64,000 nt of DNA, from NCBI GenBank assembly GCA_963800325.1, contig CAWDAQ010000002.1, positions 372,001-436,000 on the forward strand, in the 5' to 3' direction. This document shows, piece by piece, positions 56,392-64,000 of this stretch. The notes beneath the pieces are model-generated. The model was given only the letters and a program-made list of their open reading frames with translations, had not been told where the DNA came from and made no database searches. This DNA comes from CAWDAQ01 sp963800325. GTDB lineage: Bacteria; Actinomycetota; Actinomycetes; Actinomycetales; Dermatophilaceae. Position 1 is the stretch's first letter; each line of letters starts with the position of its first letter. A program made the position numbers and the translations under genes.

Positions 56392-58677
56392 TCAGGCACC
56401 CGCCTCGCGAAGTGCCGACCAGACCCGGTGCGGTGCGAGCGGCAGGTCGACGTGCCGGACCCCGAAGGGGCGCACCGCGTCCACGACGGCGCTCTGCACC
56501 GCCGGGGTGGCCCCGACGGCACCGGACTCCCCGATGCCCTTGGCCCCGAGCGGGTTGTGGTCGGTCGGGGTCGCCATCGGAAGGAGCTCGAACGACGGCA
56601 GGTCCGACGCCGTCGGGTAGGGGTAGGTCGCCAGGCTCGAGGTCAGCGGGGTACCGGCCCGGTCGTGGGCCACCTCCTCGCAGAGCGCCTGTCCGACGCC
56701 CTGGGCGAGGCCGCCGTGCCGCTGCCCGTCCGCGAGCAGCGGGTTGACGAGCGTTCCGGCGTCGTCGACCGCGACGAGGCGCCGGAGCACCACGCGCCCG
56801 GTCTCGGTGTCGACCTCGACCACCGCGGCGTGGGCCCCGAACGGGTAGGTGGGTCCCCCGGAGACGAACCGGGCCGCCGCGACCAGCGGTGCGGAGGCGA
56901 CGAGGTCGGCCAGCGTCACGCCCGTCCGGGGCGCTCCCCGCACGTGCAGCCGCCCCCGGTGCCCGTCGAGCACGAGGTCGGCCGGGTCGACCTCGAGGTG
57001 CTCGGCCCCGCGCTCGAGCAGCCGGTGGACGAGGTCGCGACCGGCCCGGCGCGCGGCGCTCCCGCCGAGCTGGATGCTGCGCGAGCCGGCGGTGCCCCGT
57101 CCGGACCGGACGAGGCCGGTGTCACCGTGGACGACGCGCACCCGGTCCAGCGGGACCCCGACCTCGTCGGCGACGACCATGGCCAGGGCCGTCTCGTGGC
57201 CCTGACCCTGCGGGCTCGTGCCGGTGAGCAGCTCGACCGAGCCGTCGGCGGTCACGCGCACCTCGGCGTCCTCGCACGGTCCGGCGGCGTCGAGTGCCAT
57301 GCCCGTGATCTCGACGTACACGCTGACCCCGAGCCCGACGCGGACCGCGTCCCGCCGAGCCCGCCGGGCCTCCTGCTCGTCCCGGACGCGGTCGAGGTCC
57401 ACCGCGGCGAGGACCCGGTCGAGCGCTCCGCCGTAGTCCCCGCTGTCGTACACCGCCCCGGTCGAGGTCGTGCGCGGCCGGGTGAACGCGGGCACGAGGT
57501 TGAGCCTCCTGACCTGAAGCGGGTCGGCGCCGATCTCGTCGGCGAAGAGGTCCATGGCCCGCTCGACCGCGGCGGTCGCCTCGGGTCGGCCCGCGCCGCG
57601 GTAGGCGCCGACGGGGGTGGTCGTCGTCACGACGCTGCGGCCTGCGCACTCGACCCGGGCGATGTCGTACGGGCCGGGTGCCATGAGCCGGGTGAGCCCC
57701 GGCAGCAGGGCGCCGACCCTGGGGTGGGCGCCGCAGTCCTGGAGCACGTCGAGCCGGTAGGCGAGGACGCGTCCGTCCCGAGTGCCGCCGATCGTCACCC
57801 GCTGCACCTGGCCGCGGCCGTGGACCATCGCCAGGAGGTTCTCGGACCGGGTCTCGACCCACCGCACCGGACGGTCGAGGCGCCGCGCCAGCCAGGCCAC
57901 GACGAGGGGCTCGGGATCGAGCTCCTGCCGGGCACCGAAGGCCCCGCCGACGTGGGGCGCGACCACGCGGACGTCCTCGACCGGCAGGCCGAGGCCGGCG
58001 GCGAGCTCGTCGCGGGCCCGGTGCGGCCGCTGCGTGGGCATCCACACGAGGATGTCCCCGTCGGCGCCGGGAGCGACGGCCGCGCACCGGACCTCGGTGG
58101 GCAGCGGTGCGACCCGCTGGTTGACCAGCCGCCGGGTGACGACCACGTCGCACCCGGCGAAGAGGTCGGGCGAGGGGATGAGGTCTCCGGTCTCCAGCGC
58201 GGTGTTCGTCCCCACCTCGGGGTAGAGCAGGGTCTCGTCCCGGGCGGAGGCGGCGACGTCGACCAGCGCCTCGAGGGGGTCGTAGTCGACGTCGACGAGC
58301 TCGACCGCGTCGGCGGCGTCCGCCCGGGTTCGGCCGACGACCGCGGCGACGGCCTCACCGACGAAGCGGACGACCCGGTCCGCGAGCGCGGGCTGGCTCA
58401 TCGCCGCGGGGGTGCCGTCGGTGGGCGAGCAGCCGGTGAGCCCGGTGAGGTCCCCGGCCGTGACGACGGCGAGGACGCCGGGGTGGCGCGCGGCGGCGGT
58501 GACGTCCACGCCGAGGACCCGGGCGTGCGCGTGCGGGGACCGGACGAACGCGACGTGGGCGGCGTCGGCCAGCCGCCCGTCGGTGAGGTCGGCGGTGAGG
58601 TCGTCGGTGAAGGCGGCACGGCCCGTCACGAGGGGCTCGTCCTCGCGTCGCGGGAGGCGGGTGCCGCAGGTCGACAT
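56392..58677 (-). CDS. Molybdenum hydroxylase large subunit (xanthine/aldehyde oxidase family)
   Basis: 761 residues from ATG 58677. An a/b hammerhead N-domain (EDEPLVTGRAAFTDDL, HAHARVLGVDVTAA) precedes molybdopterin-binding domains: VGGAFGARQELDPEPLVVAWLARRLDRPVRW, TTTTPVGAYRGAGRPEATAAVERAMD and GTSPQGQGHETALAMVVADE. The catalytic glutamate lies in AKGIGESG about 48 residues from the end. The active loop reads AYRGAGR, not the AYxCSFR of true CO dehydrogenase, so it is another hydroxylase. No iron-sulphur or FAD subunit and no maturation gene flank it, so partners must be elsewhere. Confidence 0.9.
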   Translation of the reverse strand: MSTCGTRLPRREDEPLVTGRAAFTDDLTADLTDGRLADAAHVAFVRSPHAHARVLGVDVTAAARHPGVLAVVTAGDLTGLTGCSPTDGTPAAMSQPALADRVVRFVGEAVAAVVGRTRADAADAVELVDVDYDPLEALVDVAASARDETLLYPEVGTNTALETGDLIPSPDLFAGCDVVVTRRLVNQRVAPLPTEVRCAAVAPGADGDILVWMPTQRPHRARDELAAGLGLPVEDVRVVAPHVGGAFGARQELDPEPLVVAWLARRLDRPVRWVETRSENLLAMVHGRGQVQRVTIGGTRDGRVLAYRLDVLQDCGAHPRVGALLPGLTRLMAPGPYDIARVECAGRSVVTTTTPVGAYRGAGRPEATAAVERAMDLFADEIGADPLQVRRLNLVPAFTRPRTTSTGAVYDSGDYGGALDRVLAAVDLDRVRDEQEARRARRDAVRVGLGVSVYVEITGMALDAAGPCEDAEVRVTADGSVELLTGTSPQGQGHETALAMVVADEVGVPLDRVRVVHGDTGLVRSGRGTAGSRSIQLGGSAARRAGRDLVHRLLERGAEHLEVDPADLVLDGHRGRLHVRGAPRTGVTLADLVASAPLVAAARFVSGGPTYPFGAHAAVVEVDTETGRVVLRRLVAVDDAGTLVNPLLADGQRHGGLAQGVGQALCEEVAHDRAGTPLTSSLATYPYPTASDLPSFELLPMATPTDHNPLGAKGIGESGAVGATPAVQSAVVDAVRPFGVRHVDLPLAPHRVWSALREAGA

Positions 58678-58780
58678 GACGGCTCCGGGTGACGGGCGGG
58701 CGCGGACCCAGCAGTCTGCTCTCGTAGGTGGGGCGGGGCAAGGGGCGCCCGGGGGGCCGGGGTCCGGCCACACGACGAGC

Positions 58781-58810
58781 GCGGCCGGCGGGGAGGGTCC
58801 CGCCGGCCGC
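58781..58810 (-). terminator. Perfect 12-bp GC hairpin after FG-GAP gene
   Basis: GCGGCCGGCGGG (58781-58792) pairs exactly with CCCGCCGGCCGC (58799-58810) around a six-base loop, about 55 bases beyond the FG-GAP stop on the minus strand. Outer CACGAC and GTCGTG may extend it. No U tract, as usual in this GC range. Confidence 0.7.
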
Positions 58811-58842
58811 GCCGGTGTCGTGACGTCGTGGGGCTCGCTCAC

Positions 58843-58872
58843 ATGTCACGGGGTGTCACGCGGTGTCACGGG
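58843..58872. repeat. 10-bp tandem repeat at the FG-GAP stop
   Basis: Three near-identical 10-bp units (ATGTCACGGG, GTGTCACGCG, GTGTCACGGG) run through the stop codon of the FG-GAP gene (TCA at 58866-58868). They change the end of the protein only trivially and look like slippage products. Confidence 0.5.
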
Positions 58873-60461
58873 TGCCGGGCTCCGACCGACTTCCCGAACG
58901 TGTCACCTGCCTGGGCGGCCCCGAGGATGCCGGGGCTGTCCTGCCACCAGACCTGGTCGCCCACCTGGGTCAGCCCGGCGAAGGCGCCGTAGAGGACGTT
59001 GACGGCGCCGCTGTTGGTCTTGCCGGCCTGGTCCTCGAACGGCACCCCGACCGCGAGGTCGGCGTAGCCGCCCCGGCCGAAGTTCGCCGCAGTGAGGCTG
59101 TACCCGAACTCGTCGTAGGACTCGGCGACCCCGAGGACGCCGGGGCTGTCCTGCCACCAGACCTGGTCCCCGACCTGGGTCAGGCCGTTCGACCCGCCGT
59201 AGATGACGTTGACGGCGCCGCTGTTGGTCTTGCCGGCCTGGTCCTCGAACGGGACCCCGACCGCGAGGTCGGCATAGCCGCCCCGGCCGAAGTTCGCCGC
59301 CGCGAGGCTGTACCCGAAGGAGTCGTAGGACTCGGCGACCCCGAGGACGCCGGGGCTGTCCTGCCACCAGACCTGGTTCCCCACCCAGGTCAGGCCGTTC
59401 GACCCGCCGTAGATGACGTTGACGGCGCCGCTGTTGGTCTTGCCGGCCTGGTCCTCGAACGGCACCCCGACCGCGAGGTCGGCGTAGCCGTTCCGTCCCA
59501 GGTTGTCGATCGCGAGGCTGTAGCCGAACTCGTCGTAGGCCTCGGCGACCCCGCCGATCCCGGGGCTGTTCTGCCACCAGACCTGGTCCCCGACCTGGGT
59601 CAGCCCGGTCGACGAGCCGTAGATGACGTTGACGGCGCCGTCGTTCCTGGCCGCCTGGTCCTCGAACGGCACCCCGACGGCGAGGTCGGCGTAGCCGTTC
59701 CGTCCCAGGTTGCCCGCGGCGAGGCTGTAGCCGAACTCGTCCCCGGCCTCGGCGACCCCGCCGATCCCGGGGCTGTTCTGCCACCAGACCTGGTCCCCGA
59801 CCTGGGTCAGCCCGGTCGACGAGCCGTAGATGACGTTGACCGCGCCGTCGTTGCTGCGCGCCTGGTCCTCCCCGGGCACTCCGACGGCGAGGTCGGCGTA
59901 CCCACCGCGTCCGAAGTTCGCCGCGGCCAGGCTGTACCCGAACAGGTCCCCGGCCTCGGACACCCCGCCGATCCCCGGGCTGTTCTGGGTCCACAGCTCG
60001 TTGCCGGCGGCCCGGAGACCGGACGGCGACCCGTAGATGACGTTGACGGCCCCGTCGTTGCTGTGCGCGAGGTCCTCGTACGGGACCCCGACGGCGAGGT
60101 CGGTGTAGCCGTCGCCGTTGAAGTCCTGCGCGGCGACGCTGAACCCGAACTGGTCCCCGGACTCGGCGTGGCCGGCGATGCCGGGACTGTTCTGGGTCCA
60201 CAGCTGGTTGCCCGGCGACCGGAGTCCGGCGGCCGAGCCGTAGATGACGTTGACCGCCCCGGCGTTGGACGCCCCGGGCAGGTCCTCCCCGGGTACCCCG
60301 ACCACGAGGTCGGCGTACCCGTCTCGGTTGAAGTCGGCGACGAGCTGCGGGCTCCTCGCCGAGGCTGATGTCGGCTGGGCCGTGGCCGTCGAGGTGGTGG
60401 CGAGCGACAGCGCGCCCACCACCCCCGCGACCGCGGCGGCTCCGATCTGGCGTCGTGACAT
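58866..60461 (-). CDS. Secreted seven-repeat FG-GAP beta-propeller protein
   Basis: 531 residues from ATG 60461. A signal peptide (RRQIGAAAVAGVVGALSLATT, cleavage near TATAQP) precedes seven repeats of about 66-68 residues, each with GYADLAVGVPxED and GAVNVIYGSxxGL and ending FGYS, so a full integrin-like seven-bladed propeller. Repeats 1 and 2 keep the calcium loop (DFNRDGYAD, DFNGDGYTD); repeats 3-7 have degenerate loops (NFGRGGYAD, NLGRNGYAD). Repeats 3-7 are nearly identical even in DNA, indicating recent internal duplication or conversion. No other domain. It is probably an extracellular adhesion or binding protein, divergent from a LuxR regulator. Confidence 0.88.
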   Translation of the reverse strand: MSRRQIGAAAVAGVVGALSLATTSTATAQPTSASARSPQLVADFNRDGYADLVVGVPGEDLPGASNAGAVNVIYGSAAGLRSPGNQLWTQNSPGIAGHAESGDQFGFSVAAQDFNGDGYTDLAVGVPYEDLAHSNDGAVNVIYGSPSGLRAAGNELWTQNSPGIGGVSEAGDLFGYSLAAANFGRGGYADLAVGVPGEDQARSNDGAVNVIYGSSTGLTQVGDQVWWQNSPGIGGVAEAGDEFGYSLAAGNLGRNGYADLAVGVPFEDQAARNDGAVNVIYGSSTGLTQVGDQVWWQNSPGIGGVAEAYDEFGYSLAIDNLGRNGYADLAVGVPFEDQAGKTNSGAVNVIYGGSNGLTWVGNQVWWQDSPGVLGVAESYDSFGYSLAAANFGRGGYADLAVGVPFEDQAGKTNSGAVNVIYGGSNGLTQVGDQVWWQDSPGVLGVAESYDEFGYSLTAANFGRGGYADLAVGVPFEDQAGKTNSGAVNVLYGAFAGLTQVGDQVWWQDSPGILGAAQAGDTFGKSVGARHP

Positions 60462-60551
60462 GACGTACTGCTCCCTTGCTGGACCGGGACCCCCGGCGCC
60501 GGCCGTCCCCTGGGCCGCGCCCGCATCCGGTGGCTGCAGCGTGCTGCTGCG

Positions 60552-61679
60552 GTGTCGAAGGTGACAGAGGGCGACCCACTCCGACATCCGGTACTTCCCG
60601 GATACTTCGGGAACGCCGTCGCCGTGCCGGACGGCGTATCTTTCCCGCGCGCTCGCGCTCCAGAACCCGTGCCATCCACACGTGGCGCCCTCCCGGTGCA
60701 GACCGCCGCCGGCCCCCTCAGGGGGCACGGAGGCCCGGCGTGGCCCCGGGCCTGTGGCGACTACCTCGCCGGCCGGCTCGACGACGTCGGGCGCGTCGCG
60801 CGAGCGGGGCTGCGGGAGGGCAGCGACGGGGACGCGGCCCTCGCCGCCCTGCTCGCCCGCGTCCTGCTGCACCACGACCGCGCGCCGGAGGCGACCCGGG
60901 TCGTGGAGGCGCGGGTGAGCGGCGACGGACCGCACCGGCCCGACGAGTTCGGCGCCGACTGGCTGCTCTGGGTCCGGGCGCTGCTCGCCGAGCACGACGA
61001 CCCCGACCGCGCCGCGGGGCTCGCCCGGGACGCCTGGCTGCTGCTGCCCGGCTTGCACGACCTGTACGGGCCCTGGCTCGTGGCCGGGGACGTGGTCCGG
61101 CTGACGGCGGCCCGGCATCCCGACGTCGCCGGCGCCGTGACCGCCGAGGTCGACACGCTTGCGGCGCTGCTCGGGTCCAACGCCCCCGGGGTGCAGGCCC
61201 TCGCTCTGCGGTGCCGCGGGCTGGTCTCACGGGATGCGGACCTGCTCCGCGGGGCGTCCGACCTCGCGGCGCGCTCCCCCCGGCCGATGCTCGCGGCGGC
61301 GACCCTCGAGGACCTCGCCGGGGTCCTCGAGGCGGGCCCCGAGCGCCGCCGCGTGCTGACGCGGGCGGCGGCGGTCTACCGGCGCCACGGGGCGGTCCGG
61401 GACGCGGCCCGGGCCCGGGAGCAGGCGGGGGACGCTCCCCCGGCCCGGGACGTCCGGCGGGAGCGTCCGTCGTCGGGGTGGGCGGCGCTCACCGACGCCG
61501 AGGTGAGGGTGGTCGATCTCGTCGCGACCGGGCTGACGAACCGGGAGGCCGGGGCCCGGCTGTTCGTCTCGAGCCGGACCGTCGAGACCCACCTGGCGCA
61601 CGCCTGCCAGAAGCTCGGCGTGAGCCGGCGCACCGAGCTCGCCGCCCGCGTCGCCGGACGCGGGCGGATCGACGGCTGA
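60552..61679 (+). CDS. LuxR-family transcriptional regulator
   Basis: Up to 375 residues. The C-terminal HTH (about residues 310-370) reads WAALTDAEVRVVDLVATGLTNREAGARLFVSSRTVETHLAHACQKLGVSRRTELAARV, a full LuxR/GerE domain. The middle is helical and TPR-like (CGDYLAGRLDDVGRVARAGL, HHDRAPEATRVVEARVSG), as in the C-terminal part of LuxR/MalT-type (LAL) regulators, but no ATPase is present. The start is uncertain: GTG 60552 or 60561, or later; the first ~60 residues look unstructured. It is divergent from the FG-GAP gene (about 90 bases) and could regulate it. Confidence 0.83.
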   Translation: MSKVTEGDPLRHPVLPGYFGNAVAVPDGVSFPRARAPEPVPSTRGALPVQTAAGPLRGHGGPAWPRACGDYLAGRLDDVGRVARAGLREGSDGDAALAALLARVLLHHDRAPEATRVVEARVSGDGPHRPDEFGADWLLWVRALLAEHDDPDRAAGLARDAWLLLPGLHDLYGPWLVAGDVVRLTAARHPDVAGAVTAEVDTLAALLGSNAPGVQALALRCRGLVSRDADLLRGASDLAARSPRPMLAAATLEDLAGVLEAGPERRRVLTRAAAVYRRHGAVRDAARAREQAGDAPPARDVRRERPSSGWAALTDAEVRVVDLVATGLTNREAGARLFVSSRTVETHLAHACQKLGVSRRTELAARVAGRGRIDG

Positions 61680-61696
61680 GCTCGCCAACCGGCGGA

Positions 61697-61738
61697 AGGC
61701 GTCGTGACCGGCGGCAGCGGCGGCCGGTCACGACGCCT
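61697..61738. terminator. Perfect 16-bp stem, bidirectional terminator
   Basis: AGGCGTCGTGACCGGC (61697-61712) and its exact reverse complement (61723-61738) flank a ten-base loop. It lies between the convergent LuxR (stop 61679) and DUF805 (stop 61765) genes, the expected place for a shared terminator. Confidence 0.85.
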
Positions 61739-61764
61739 CCCTGCGGTTCGTCGGGGGTCGGCCG

Positions 61765-62139
61765 TCAGGCCGCGACGTGCGACCCTTCCCCCTTCGGGGA
61801 CGGCCCGTACTGGTTCGCGCCCGGCTGGCTGTCCTGGACGAAGAACACGATCAGGACGATGGCCCCGATGAGCGGGATGAGGACGAGGAAGTACCACGCC
61901 CCGGTGCGCCCGGTGTCGTGGAGCCGTCGCCACGCGACGGCGAGGGACGGCACGAGGAGGGCGAGGCTGACGACGAGGCTGATCCACTGGCCCCCGATCG
62001 CCCGGTCCAGGACGTTGGCGACGAGCGAGACCAGGACAGTGAACAGGGCGAACCACCAGTACTCGGATCGCCGCGCCCGGCCGGAGAACGTCGCGAACTT
62101 GGTCGTCAGGCACGTGCTGACGGCATCGGTGAACGACAC
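61765..62139 (-). CDS. DUF805 membrane protein
   Basis: 124 residues from GTG 62139, with an AGGGGGG upstream. FATFSGRARRSEYWWFALFTVLVSLV and LAVAWRRLHDTGRTGAWYFLVLIPLIGAIVLIVFFVQDSQPGANQYGP are the DUF805 signature; three or four helices are present. The first helix region begins with a short amphipathic segment. Family members are small inner-membrane proteins of unknown function, some linked to phage or stress. Stands alone, ended by a strong bidirectional hairpin. Confidence 0.9.
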   Translation of the reverse strand: MSFTDAVSTCLTTKFATFSGRARRSEYWWFALFTVLVSLVANVLDRAIGGQWISLVVSLALLVPSLAVAWRRLHDTGRTGAWYFLVLIPLIGAIVLIVFFVQDSQPGANQYGPSPKGEGSHVAA

Positions 62140-62242
62140 GTCTGAGACCCCCCTCAGGTGACTCCGGGTCCCTCCCGGTGTCCGGGGCGAGCCTACCGGC
62201 GGCCGCCGGTGTCCGAGGGCGTTCCGGGCAGGCCGCCCCGCC

Positions 62243-63109
62243 TCAGGAGACGACGTCCTTGCGCTGGAAGTGGCGGAAGCCGACCGCGAGGAGCACCGCG
62301 GCGTACGCGAGCGCGGTGAGGACGCCGCGGAGCATGTCGGCGGTGTCGAGGGGGTCGCCGAGCATCCCGATCCACGCGAGGGTGTACCGGGTCGGCAGCC
62401 AGTCGCGCAGCGCGCCGAGGGCGTCGATCTGGTCGAGGATGCTCGAGACGATGACGATGAGCACCGTCCCGCCGACCGCGGCGAGCGGCGCGTCGGTGCG
62501 CACCGAGAGCGTGAAGGCGAGCGCCCCGACCATGAGCATGGTCGCGACGAGGTAGGCGACGATCCCGGCGAGCCGGACGAGCGCGTCGCCGGCCGCGATC
62601 TCGGAGCCCACAGGTGTCGTGACCGGCCCCCACCCGTAGAAGGCGGCGCCGACGGCGAGCGAGGCGAGCACGAGGGTGAGCAGCGCGGCGATCGAGAGGC
62701 CGAGCGCGACGAGCAGCTTGCTGGCGAGCAACCGGGGCCGGGGCACCGGGAGGGCCAGGAGGTAGCGCAGGCTCCCCCAGCTGGCCTCGCTGGCGACGGT
62801 GTCCCCGAAGAAGAGCGCGAACACGACGACGAGGAGGAACCCGGTGCTGACGAACAGCACGAACAGGACGAAGTTGAGGGCGCCGTCCGTGGCGACGTCG
62901 ATGAGGGTCACGGCGCCGCCGCCGTCGCCCTGGTCGCCGACGGCGAACGCGAGGACGAGCAGCAGCGGGAGCGCGAGGAGGAAGGCGAAGATCCCGATGG
63001 TCCGGCGTCGACGCAGCTGCCGGCGCAGCTCGACCGCCACCCGCAGCGTGCGTCCGGGGTCGTACCCCGGGGCGGCCCCCTCGGCCGCGAGGTCGTCGGT
63101 GCGGCTCAC
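62243..63109 (-). CDS. ABC-2-type transporter permease
   Basis: 288 residues from GTG 63109, overlapping the ATPase stop by four bases (GTGA). Six helices: TIGIFAFLLALPLLLVLAFAVG, FVLFVLFVSTGFLLVVVFALFFG, LLVALGLSIAALLTLVLASLAVG, GIVAYLVATMLMVGALAFTLS, LAAVGGTVLIVIVSSIL and MLRGVLTALAYAAVLLAVGF. The first extracytoplasmic loop and SWGSLRYLLALPVPRPRLLASKLLVAL are typical of the ABC-2/NosY group. It forms an exporter with the preceding ATPase. Confidence 0.87.
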   Translation of the reverse strand: MSRTDDLAAEGAAPGYDPGRTLRVAVELRRQLRRRRTIGIFAFLLALPLLLVLAFAVGDQGDGGGAVTLIDVATDGALNFVLFVLFVSTGFLLVVVFALFFGDTVASEASWGSLRYLLALPVPRPRLLASKLLVALGLSIAALLTLVLASLAVGAAFYGWGPVTTPVGSEIAAGDALVRLAGIVAYLVATMLMVGALAFTLSVRTDAPLAAVGGTVLIVIVSSILDQIDALGALRDWLPTRYTLAWIGMLGDPLDTADMLRGVLTALAYAAVLLAVGFRHFQRKDVVS

Positions 63110-63999
63110 GCGTCACCCTCCCCGCCGATGAGGGCGAGGAACGCGGTCTCCAGCCGGTGGCGCGCGTCCTCCGGGACGGCCGCCGAGACCTCCTCGACGG
63201 TGCCCGAGGCGACGACGAGGCCCCGGTCCATGACGGCGACGTGGGTGCAGGTCTGCTCGACCTCGGCGAGCTGGTGGCTGGAGACGAGGACCGACCGGCC
63301 GTCGACGGCGTAGCGGCGCAGGACCTCGCGCATCTCGGCGATCTGGGGCGGGTCGAGGCCGTTGGTGGGCTCGTCGAGGACGAGGAGCTCGGGGGTGCCG
63401 AGCATCGCCTGGGCGATGGCCAGGCGCTGGCGCATGCCCTGGCTGTAGGTGCGCACGGGGCGGTCGATCGCGTCGCCCAGGCCGGCGATCCGGAGGACCT
63501 CGTCGAGGCCGGCGTCGGCCTCGGGCCGGCCGGTGCTCGCCCAGAACAGGGTGAGGTTCGCCCGCCCGCTCAGGTGGGGCAGGAACCCGACGCCCTCGAC
63601 GAAGCACCCCATCCGGCTGAGCACGGGAGCCCCGGGGGTGACGGGGTGACCGAACACCCGGATGCTGCCGCGGCTGGGGCGGATGAGTCCCATGAGCATC
63701 CGCAGGGTCGTGGTCTTGCCCGCACCGTTCGGACCGAGCAGCCCGAGGACCTGTTCGCGTTCGAGGGTGAGGTCGGCCGAGCGGACCGCGACGAAGCCGT
63801 CGTCGTACTCCTTGCCGACACCCTCGACGAGCACCGGGGTGTCGGCCAGCGCCGGGTCGGTGCCGGCGGCGGTGCGGCGCGGCCCGACGCGGCGGGCGAC
63901 GACGAGCGCGAGGAGGCCGAGGGCGAGGGCGGCGAGCAGGCCCGCGGTCAGCCACACCCACGCCGAGGTGTCGGACCCGGCGGCCCGGGCGGGTACCGC
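63106..63999 (-). CDS. Membrane-anchored ABC exporter ATPase, 5' end outside window
   Basis: The frame is open from the right window edge, so the gene starts outside. A membrane helix (VWLTAGLLAALALGLLALVV) followed by ARRVGPRR leads into a complete ABC ATPase: Walker A GLLGPNGAGKTTT, signature TYSQGMRQRLAIAQA, Walker B LLVLDEPTNGLDP, switch SSHQLAEVEQ. Before the helix the visible sequence (AVPARAAGSDTSAW) looks like the end of an extracytoplasmic domain. A soluble start at GTG 63957 is possible but would place a lone helix at the N-terminus. An ATPase with an anchored external domain is unusual. Partner is the ABC-2 permease. Confidence 0.85.
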   Translation of the reverse strand, partial: AVPARAAGSDTSAWVWLTAGLLAALALGLLALVVARRVGPRRTAAGTDPALADTPVLVEGVGKEYDDGFVAVRSADLTLEREQVLGLLGPNGAGKTTTLRMLMGLIRPSRGSIRVFGHPVTPGAPVLSRMGCFVEGVGFLPHLSGRANLTLFWASTGRPEADAGLDEVLRIAGLGDAIDRPVRTYSQGMRQRLAIAQAMLGTPELLVLDEPTNGLDPPQIAEMREVLRRYAVDGRSVLVSSHQLAEVEQTCTHVAVMDRGLVVASGTVEEVSAAVPEDARHRLETAFLALIGGEGDA

Positions 64000-64000
64000 C

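Noticed and set aside
56392..58677. Carbon monoxide dehydrogenase large subunit
   Set aside because: The active loop is AYRGAGR rather than AYxCSFR, and no CoxS/CoxM genes are present.
58920..60350. Possible CRISPR-like direct repeats
   Set aside because: The ~200-bp repeats are coding FG-GAP blades in frame with no unique spacers.

Overview
The window is very GC-rich, uses GTG starts often, and packs its operons with 4-base GTGA or ATGA stop/start overlaps. ANTAR regulators, a Lipoprotein_15-type protein, a SigL-like ECF sigma factor, an F420-type (deazaflavin) oxidoreductase, DUF5994 and DUF5995 proteins and a PG-binding protein all point to an actinomycete (Actinomycetota), probably a free-living or soil/surface lineage. 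I cannot name the genus. The window looks like ordinary chromosome. I see no rRNA, tRNA, insertion sequence, prophage or CRISPR array.

Layout. 0-7 kb: a GH13 sucrose-phosphorylase-type enzyme, then a split LigD (phosphoesterase, ligase and polymerase as three overlapping genes), small membrane and hypothetical genes, a HhH-type DNA glycosylase/endonuclease-like gene, the last codons of a lost sugar ABC permease, and a DUF5994 gene. 7-13.6 kb: two GAF-ANTAR regulators, an aldo/keto reductase, an amidohydrolase, then an ECF sigma/anti-sigma pair flanked by a divergent membrane gene and a downstream lipoprotein. All three transcription units of this locus carry the same promoter motif. 13.7-22.1 kb: a complete V/A-type ATPase operon (stalk, C, I, K, F, E, A, B, D) ending in a universal stress protein. 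22.2-31 kb: a secreted S55-type peptidase, repeat-bearing intergenic regions, a GlsB-like protein, a three-gene unit ending in a ComEC-like metallo-beta-lactamase, a membrane protein, a PI-PLC-like membrane protein and a DUF5995 protein. 31-41.8 kb: a hydrogenase-maturation-type protease, a TetR/hydrolase pair with a clear operator, PAS-ANTAR and BTAD regulators, a GH31 glycosidase, a PG-binding protein, an adenosine-specific-kinase-family protein with a triplicated start region, a SulP transporter and a SprT-like protease.

41.8-50.7 kb is a recC-recB-recD operon. 50.8-64 kb holds a lipoprotein, a patatin-like lipase, an MDR oxidoreductase, a Cys-rich small protein, a deazaflavin-type oxidoreductase, an FAD amine oxidase-like protein, an orphan molybdenum hydroxylase large subunit, a seven-repeat FG-GAP propeller, a LuxR regulator, a DUF805 protein, and an ABC exporter whose ATPase subunit appears membrane-anchored and runs off the window edge.

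Themes: DNA break repair (split LigD plus RecBCD), ion pumping coupled to stress response (V-ATPase with a Usp), and envelope-stress regulation (a SigL-like regulon). The strongest new-looking signal is the self-contained ECF regulon: three promoters of the form TGAACC-N16-CGTA, one of them apparently driving a near-leaderless mRNA. The triplicated 11-bp start-codon repeat, the membrane-anchored ABC ATPase and the uncharacterised MBL unit also deserve attention.
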